From NCBI RefSeq assembly GCF_028369105.1, contig NZ_JAQNDO010000001.1:3155001-3219000 (forward strand): a stretch of DNA of 64,000 nucleotides, given 5' to 3'. Position numbers and translations under genes: made by a program. Under the pieces are notes generated by a model. That model was not told where the DNA came from. It was given only the letters and a program-made list of their open reading frames with translations, and did no database searches. Origin of the DNA: Polyangium mundeleinium (lineage in GTDB: Bacteria > Myxococcota_A > Polyangia > Polyangiales > Polyangiaceae). Positions 57,305-64,000 of the stretch are shown here, one piece after another; within the stretch, counting starts at the first letter, position 1; each line of letters opens with the position of its first letter.

Positions 57305-57659
57305 CGTAGGACCCTTCGGAACCCTTCGTTTTTCGGGGCGCGCAAAGAAAGCACAGGTCCGCCTGCTGGTCAAGACCGCGAAACGGCCTGGATCGCGCGT
57401 CGTCTGTCTGACCTGATCCTGCCCCCCTGTCAACGCTCGGGGCTTCGCTCGGGCGAGCCAAGCTACGCCCCCGAAACCCCCGGCAAGGGAAGAGACGGGC
57501 TCGTGCTTGAGGCTCCTCCCCACATCGCAAGACATTCCATGTGCCCGCACGCCTGGTGTAGCCTCCGCTTGCACGGGGGGGCCCGGTGATCTTCGCGCGG
57601 CAAGCGCACCCGGGCCTCTCGCTTCCGCGCGCAGTGCGCGCCGAGGAGACGCCGAAGAC
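57305..57659. other. 355-bp divergent intergenic region between rpmH and the OmpA gene
   Basis: It contains the probable rpmH promoter, and presumably the promoter of the OmpA-family gene, which I cannot place. I searched for DnaA boxes (TTATCCACA-like) and AT-rich unwinding sequence because rpmH often flanks oriC, and saw none. Confidence 0.6.
57345..57373 (-). promoter_or_regulatory. Probable promoter of the rpmH cluster
   Basis: On the minus strand TTGACC (57368-57373) is followed after 17 bp by TTTCTT (57345-57350), with TGTGC just before the latter, as in an extended -10. Transcription would start near 57338, about 34 nt before rpmH. The -35 is strong, the -10 weak. Confidence 0.45.
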
Positions 57660-59477
57660 ATGGCCCAAGTCGACCATCCCCGAGCCCGACCGCCCGCCGG
57701 TGATCCCGCGGTGGAAGGCACCTCCGACGCGCGCGCGGCCACGCCCCGTCGCCCGTCCCTCCTGCGCCGCGTTGCCTCGGCTTGCTCGGCCGCGATCGCG
57801 GCTGCGGCCTGCCTCCTCGCGCCCGCCGAGGCCGACGCGCAGCAGTCGACGATGTACCTCGATCGCCTGTTCATGGGCGGCGCGCCCGAAGACGCGATCG
57901 GACTTTGGCGTCCGCAGTTCAACCCGCAGACGCGGTTCTTCGGCCAGCTCGGCATGGGCTTCGCGCTGAACCCGTTCCGCATCGAGAACCACCAGGACGA
58001 TCCGCGGAAGGCCGGCATCTTCAGCCAGCGCAGCAGCGCGCCTGTTGGCCCGCAGCTCATCAGCTACCTCGACGTCGGCATCGAGGTCCTCGAGCGCTTC
58101 TCGTTCCAGGCGAACTTGCCGATCATCCTCTTCCAGGACGGCGGCACGACGTACCTCGCGCAGGTCTCGGGATCGAACGCCGTCAGCATGCGGACCGTGG
58201 CGCCCATGGATCTGCGCCTCGATGGTCGCGTGCTCCTTTGGCGGAACCCCGCGCGTAGCTTCAAGCTCGGCCTCGAAGGCGCGGTCTGGCTCCCGACGGG
58301 TGACAACGACTCGTTCGGCGGCGACTCGAGCGCGAGCGGCGGCTTCCAGCTCGCGGCCGAGTACGACCTCAAGAGCTTCTTCTTCGTCTTCAACACGGGC
58401 CTCCAGTTCCGGCCCTCGGGCGGCGTGAACGACTTCAAATCCGGCTCCGAGTGGCGCTGGGGCATCGGCGGCTTCCTGCCGCTGCGCGGCGGCGCGCTCC
58501 GCCTCGGCGCGCAGATCTTCGGCTCGACCGGCATCACCGACGCGACTTTCTTCGACGTCGACAACACGCCGATCGAGTGGATGATCGAGGGGCGTTACGC
58601 CTTCGATCAGAAGAAGCGCGCGTGGCTCGGCGTGGGCGGTGGCACGCGCATCACGCCTGGATATGCGCCGGATTTCCGCGCCGTCGCGACCGTCGGGTAC
58701 GCGTTCCCGATCAAGGACACGAACCCGCCGTCGCCTGGAAAGCGCTTCAAGACGGGACGCTACGCCGAGCACGGCGCGGACACGGACAAGGACGGCTTGC
58801 CGGACGACGTCGATTTGTGCCCGACGGATCCCGAGGATCACAAGCCGCCGAACACGGACGACGGTTGCCCGCAGCCGCCGGATCGCGACGGCGACGGCAT
58901 CCCCGACAACGTCGACAAGTGCCCCGACACGCCCGAGGATTTCGACAAGGTCGACGATCAGGACGGCTGCCCCGAGGACGATCCCGACAAGGACGGCATC
59001 AGCGACGCGAAGGACGCTTGCCCGAAGGAGCCCGGCGACGCGAACCCCGACGCGGAGAAGAACGGCTGCCCGACCTTCATCCGCAGGGTCACCGGCTCGA
59101 ACGAGATCCAGATCCTGAAGAAGGTCGAGTTCCTCACGGGCAAGTCGACCATCTTGCAGCAGAGCTACCCGATCCTCGACGAGGTCGTGCGCCTGCTCAA
59201 GGTGAACCCCGAGATCCAGCACCTCGCGATCGAGGGCCACACGGACAACCGCGGCTCGGATGATCTCAACGAGAAGCTCTCGTCCGATCGCGCGAACGCC
59301 GTGATGGAGTACCTCATCAAGAAGGGCGGCATCGCCGCAGAGCGTCTGAGCGCCGCCGGCTTCGGCCCGCGCAGGCCCATCGCCGACAACAACACGGCCA
59401 ACGGGCGGCAGACGAACCGGCGCGTCGAGTTCCACATCCGCGACAAGGCGGCGGATGTCACGCCCCCTAGTCAATAG
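57660..59477 (+). CDS. OmpA-family protein with beta-barrel and thrombospondin type 3 repeats
   Basis: A 605-aa outer-membrane protein. The signal helix (about 35-60, '[20 protein letters not shown]') follows an unusually long Arg/Pro-rich N-terminus, so the true start may be later. Residues 65-365 look like an outer-membrane barrel ending in '[13 protein letters not shown]'. Calcium-binding thrombospondin type 3 repeats (about 378-475) repeat D-x-D-x-D-G, for example '[20 protein letters not shown]' and '[20 protein letters not shown]'. The C-terminal OmpA domain (about 485-595) binds peptidoglycan; '[17 protein letters not shown]' and '[10 protein letters not shown]' are its signature. The stop lies 23 bp inside the next gene. 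Confidence 0.93.
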   Translation: MAQVDHPRARPPAGDPAVEGTSDARAATPRRPSLLRRVASACSAAIAAAACLLAPAEADAQQSTMYLDRLFMGGAPEDAIGLWRPQFNPQTRFFGQLGMGFALNPFRIENHQDDPRKAGIFSQRSSAPVGPQLISYLDVGIEVLERFSFQANLPIILFQDGGTTYLAQVSGSNAVSMRTVAPMDLRLDGRVLLWRNPARSFKLGLEGAVWLPTGDNDSFGGDSSASGGFQLAAEYDLKSFFFVFNTGLQFRPSGGVNDFKSGSEWRWGIGGFLPLRGGALRLGAQIFGSTGITDATFFDVDNTPIEWMIEGRYAFDQKKRAWLGVGGGTRITPGYAPDFRAVATVGYAFPIKDTNPPSPGKRFKTGRYAEHGADTDKDGLPDDVDLCPTDPEDHKPPNTDDGCPQPPDRDGDGIPDNVDKCPDTPEDFDKVDDQDGCPEDDPDKDGISDAKDACPKEPGDANPDAEKNGCPTFIRRVTGSNEIQILKKVEFLTGKSTILQQSYPILDEVVRLLKVNPEIQHLAIEGHTDNRGSDDLNEKLSSDRANAVMEYLIKKGGIAAERLSAAGFGPRRPIADNNTANGRQTNRRVEFHIRDKAADVTPPSQ

Positions 59478-59766
59478 CGGCCTCGCCGCGCTCCTCCTCG
59501 TGCTCGCCGCCGTCCTCGGCGCAGGGTGCGAGAAGGAGCGCGGCTCGCCTTACGCGTGCACTTGTACGTTCCTCACGGACTTCGATGACAACTCCGGGAG
59601 CGAGGTGACCGTGTGCTCGCCTTCTGCCGAGCGTGCCCCCGATTTCGCCCGGGGCTGCGCGCAGTCCGGGGCGCCGGCACCGGTGGAAAGGTGTGCCTGC
59701 AAGCTCGAACGAGGGTCCGGGACGTGTGAGGTCGGGCTGTGTCGGAATCGACCCCGCGGCGAGTGA
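59455..59766 (+). CDS. Small Cys-rich lipoprotein
   Basis: A 103-aa exported lipoprotein (lipobox 'AVLGAGC', Cys25). The mature part has eight more Cys, several in close pairs ('CTC', 'CAC'), which suggests a disulfide-rich fold. I recognise no family. The ATG lies inside the 3' end of the OmpA-family gene (23-bp overlap), so the two are probably cotranslated and may work together at the outer membrane. Confidence 0.7.
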   Translation: MSRPLVNSGLAALLLVLAAVLGAGCEKERGSPYACTCTFLTDFDDNSGSEVTVCSPSAERAPDFARGCAQSGAPAPVERCACKLERGSGTCEVGLCRNRPRGE

Positions 59767-59812
59767 AATCCGCGTGCATCGCGGCTCCACGCGGGCCGTC
59801 GAACGAGGCAGA

Positions 59813-60472
59813 ATGATCATGATGAAGTACGCCTCCGCCCTGGTGCTCGCCCTCGTCGTCCCCGGCGTCGCGCTCGCTGCCGAGGCGACGCGTCCCGAGC
59901 CGGCCCCGAAGCCCGACGCCTCGCGAGCGAACGGCTTCGTCACCGTCGCTTGCAACCCGGGCTGCGAGGGCGTCTTCCTCAACGGCCGCTCGCTCGGCCC
60001 TTCTCCGATCGTGCGTGCTGAGCTCCCGCCGGGGACGCACAAGCTCACGCTGCGCCGCAAGGGGTACGAGGAGAAGAAGGTCGAGGTCGTCGTGAAGGCG
60101 GGCGAGACGGCGCTCCTCAACGTACAACTCTCGCAGCAAGCGGCGCCGCCGGCCGAGCCTCCGCCGGACATCGCGGCGCGTGTCGCGGCGAAGATGATCA
60201 AGGCCGACGGGTTTCTCTCGCTCGTCTGCGATCCGGCCTGTGATCAGGTGATCGTCGACGGCAAGCGCAGGCTCGGCCCCGCGCCGCACACGAACGTGTC
60301 GCTCCCCCCGGGCAAACACGAGATCACGATCCAGCGCAAAGGTGCGCCCGACAAGGTGATCACCGTGAACCTGGTCCCCGGACAAACCACGGCGTTCAAG
60401 GTCGCGATGCAGACCGAGGCGGAGCGCACCATCCCCGCCAAGGCGCCCGCCCCGCCGCAGCCGCGGCGCTGA
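59813..60472 (+). CDS. Exported protein with two PEGA domains
   Basis: A 219-aa protein with a signal peptide (about 1-23, ending 'GVALAAEA'). Two PEGA domains follow, about 35-100 ('CNPGCEGVFLNGRSLGPSPI', 'LPPGTHKLTLRRKGYEEKKVEV') and about 130-200 ('CDPACDQVIVDGKRRLGPAP', 'LPPGKHEITIQRKG'). Each begins with a C-x-P-x-C pair that could form a disulfide. PEGA domains are beta modules of surface-layer and signalling proteins. It lies 46 bp after the Cys-rich lipoprotein and is probably cotranscribed with it. The start could be any of three nearby Met codons. Confidence 0.88.
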   Translation: MIMMKYASALVLALVVPGVALAAEATRPEPAPKPDASRANGFVTVACNPGCEGVFLNGRSLGPSPIVRAELPPGTHKLTLRRKGYEEKKVEVVVKAGETALLNVQLSQQAAPPAEPPPDIAARVAAKMIKADGFLSLVCDPACDQVIVDGKRRLGPAPHTNVSLPPGKHEITIQRKGAPDKVITVNLVPGQTTAFKVAMQTEAERTIPAKAPAPPQPRR

Positions 60473-60475
60473 TCG

Positions 60476-62560
<2,085 letters not shown>

Positions 62561-62628
62561 GCGAGAGCACCTAGGGCATCGTGCACCCGGCGGGAAGGTG
62601 AATTCCCGGCTTTCCCCGAGGCCTGGTT

Positions 62629-63870
62629 TTAAGCTTTGCCGAGCACGAGCGCGCAGTTGTGCCCGCCGAAGCCGGCCGAGCACTTCGCCGCCCAGCCGAC
62701 GGGTGCGGCCCTTCGGTCCCGCACGACGTCGAGCGCGCCGAGCTCTGGATCGAGCTCGTCGACGTTGATCGACGGGTGCAGCACTTGATCCCGCAGCGAA
62801 CACACGACCGCGATCGTCTCGGCCGCACCGGCGCCGCCGAGCAGGTGGCCGATCATCGACTTCGTCGCCGAGATCGGGATCTGCGAGAGCCGCTCGCCGA
62901 AGACGCGGCGGAACGCGAGGATCTCGGCCAGGTCGCCCTGCGGCGTCGAGGTCGCGTGCGGGTTGATGTAATCGATCGCCTCGGGGCCGATGCCGGCCCG
63001 CTGGATCGCGCGTTCCAGCGCAAGCGCGAGTCCGAGGCCTTCGGGGTGCGGGCGCGTGAGGTGCTCGGCGTCGGTCGTCATGCCAAAACCGCCGACGACC
63101 GCGAGCGCCTTCGCCCCGCGCCGCTTCGCGTGTTCTTCCTCTTCGAGCACGAGCACGCCCGCGCCCTCGCCCATGACGAACCCCTGGCGCCGCTTGTCGA
63201 ACGGCCGGCTCGCGCGGGTCGGATCTCCCTCGAACGCCTTCGAGAGTGCGCGCGCATTGCCGAAGCCCGCCACGGTGTTCATTCGCGTCGCTGCTTCCGC
63301 GCCGCCCGCGATCATCACGTCGGCCTCGCCCGCCTCGATGAGGAGCGCGCTCGTCGCGATCGAATGCGTGCCCGTCGCGCAGGCGCTCGCCAGGCTGTAG
63401 GACGGGCCCATGAAGCCATAACGCATCGAAATGAGCGCGGCCGCGCCGTTTGGCATGACGCCCGGCACGAAATACGGTGACACCGCACGCGGGCCGCGCT
63501 CATTGCTTCGAGCGATCTGCTCCTCGAAGATGTCGACCGATCCCATGCCGGTCGACATCAGGCAGCCGACGCGTGATCGCGCGGCGCCAGACTCCTTGTC
63601 GAGCCCGGCCATGAGCACAGCCTCGACGGCCGCGCCGAGGCTGAAATGCGTCACGCGGCCGTAGACCTCGGCCTCTTTCGGGGACATGTACCGCGAAACG
63701 TCGAAATCGCTCACGCTCGCGGCGATGTCGCTGCGGAGTTTGTCGGTGGGGAACTCGCGGATGTACGAGACGCCCGAGCGCCCGGCGAGCAGGCTCTCCC
63801 AGAAGGTCGGGACGTCGACGCCCACGGGGCTCACGACGCCCATTCCGGTCACGACGACGCGGCGGGGCAT
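62629..63870 (-). CDS. fabF: 3-oxoacyl-[acyl-carrier-protein] synthase II
   Basis: A 413-aa condensing enzyme that elongates acyl-ACP with malonyl-ACP in fatty-acid synthesis. The Cys-His-His triad is visible: Cys164 in '[10 protein letters not shown]', His in '[11 protein letters not shown]', and His in 'FGGHNCALV'. The opening '[17 protein letters not shown]' is typical and the length is normal. The acyl carrier protein gene ends 10 bp upstream on the same strand, the common acpP-fabF arrangement. A polyketide ketosynthase is unlikely because the neighbours are an ACP and no other PKS domain. Confidence 0.96.
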   Translation of the reverse strand: MPRRVVVTGMGVVSPVGVDVPTFWESLLAGRSGVSYIREFPTDKLRSDIAASVSDFDVSRYMSPKEAEVYGRVTHFSLGAAVEAVLMAGLDKESGAARSRVGCLMSTGMGSVDIFEEQIARSNERGPRAVSPYFVPGVMPNGAAALISMRYGFMGPSYSLASACATGTHSIATSALLIEAGEADVMIAGGAEAATRMNTVAGFGNARALSKAFEGDPTRASRPFDKRRQGFVMGEGAGVLVLEEEEHAKRRGAKALAVVGGFGMTTDAEHLTRPHPEGLGLALALERAIQRAGIGPEAIDYINPHATSTPQGDLAEILAFRRVFGERLSQIPISATKSMIGHLLGGAGAAETIAVVCSLRDQVLHPSINVDELDPELGALDVVRDRRAAPVGWAAKCSAGFGGHNCALVLGKA

Positions 63871-63880
63871 GGGGGCTGGA

Positions 63881-64000
63881 TCAGCCGCCGGCGGCGAGCC
63901 GGTCCTCCACCTTCTTGCAGAGATCGCCGACCGTGGTGAGCTCGACGAGGTCCTCGTCCGGGATCACGATCCCGAGCTCGGTCTCGAGCTCCCCGACGAT
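63881..64000 (-). CDS. acpP: Acyl carrier protein, C-terminal part (runs off the window)
   Basis: The last 39 codons and the stop of a small acidic protein are present. The residues 'VGELETELGIVIPDEDL' then 'LTTVGDLCKKVEDRL' match helices II-IV of acyl carrier proteins. The Asp-Ser-Leu phosphopantetheine site lies beyond the edge and cannot be checked. The position directly upstream of fabF supports a fatty-acid-synthesis ACP. Confidence 0.85.
   Translation of the reverse strand: MVGELETELGIVIPDEDLVELTTVGDLCKKVEDRLAAGG

Noticed and set aside
57305-57659. Possible replication origin next to rpmH
   Set aside because: No DnaA-box-like sequences and no AT-rich unwinding region were seen, and dnaA is not adjacent.

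Overview
The window reads as chromosomal DNA of a very GC-rich deltaproteobacterial predator/saprophyte, most likely a myxobacterium of the Polyangiales (Polyangium/Sorangium type). The reasons are third codon positions that are nearly all G or C, many FHA-domain signalling proteins, an NtrC-like regulator with an FHA sensor, a secreted subtilase with a MYXO-CTERM-like tail, a KGG-type stress protein, and many lipoproteins, PEGA proteins and beta-propeller proteins. I see no insertion sequence, prophage, integrase or CRISPR array; it looks like core and ordinary accessory chromosome.

Layout. 1-3446: the 3' part of a 23S rRNA gene followed by two tandem 5S rRNA genes, each with its own intrinsic terminator. 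3670-7884: a GT51 glycosyltransferase with an AsmA-like N-terminus, tadA, its substrate tRNA-Arg(ACG), and a cytochrome P460-like lipoprotein. 7907-14243: a PDZ-thioredoxin fusion, a CoxE-type VWA protein, an acyl-CoA carboxylase beta subunit and a secreted subtilase. 14249-21081: a frameshifted CAP-domain lipoprotein, nagZ-hutI, an FHA-AAA+-Fis regulator and an acyl-CoA dehydrogenase. 21258-29144: a two-component system divergent from a three-gene heavy-metal RND efflux operon, with direct repeats in the shared intergenic region that look like the response-regulator operator. 29165-38704: a short RecQ, an amidase, a small esterase, a PAS-STAS protein, and a translationally coupled pair of secreted propeller proteins, one of which carries two c-type haem sites.

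38787-52871 is one long minus-strand run and the most interesting part. It encodes a zinc-ribbon/FHA protein with a long Pro-Gly repeat, a VWA-FHA membrane protein, a PP2C phosphatase with a membrane anchor, an ABCG-type exporter with N-terminal FHA domains, a TonB-dependent receptor that itself carries a TonB C-terminal-like domain (frameshifted here), an exported lipoprotein and a small zinc-ribbon protein, followed by a V4R-like sensor and a STAS protein. I read this as a phosphothreonine-controlled envelope transport system; the kinase is not in the window.

53238-57304 carries rplS and the conserved cluster rpmH-rnpA-yidD-yidC-jag, which couples RNA processing with inner-membrane protein insertion. 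57660-60472 encodes an OmpA/thrombospondin-3 protein, a Cys-rich lipoprotein and a two-PEGA protein. 60476-64000 encodes a DUF255 thioredoxin-fold protein, FabF and the 3' end of an acyl carrier protein gene that runs off the window.

Two genes (14249-15249 and 41857-44558) each need one extra base, both inside short G runs, to restore one reading frame. Sequencing or assembly error is the simplest explanation for both.
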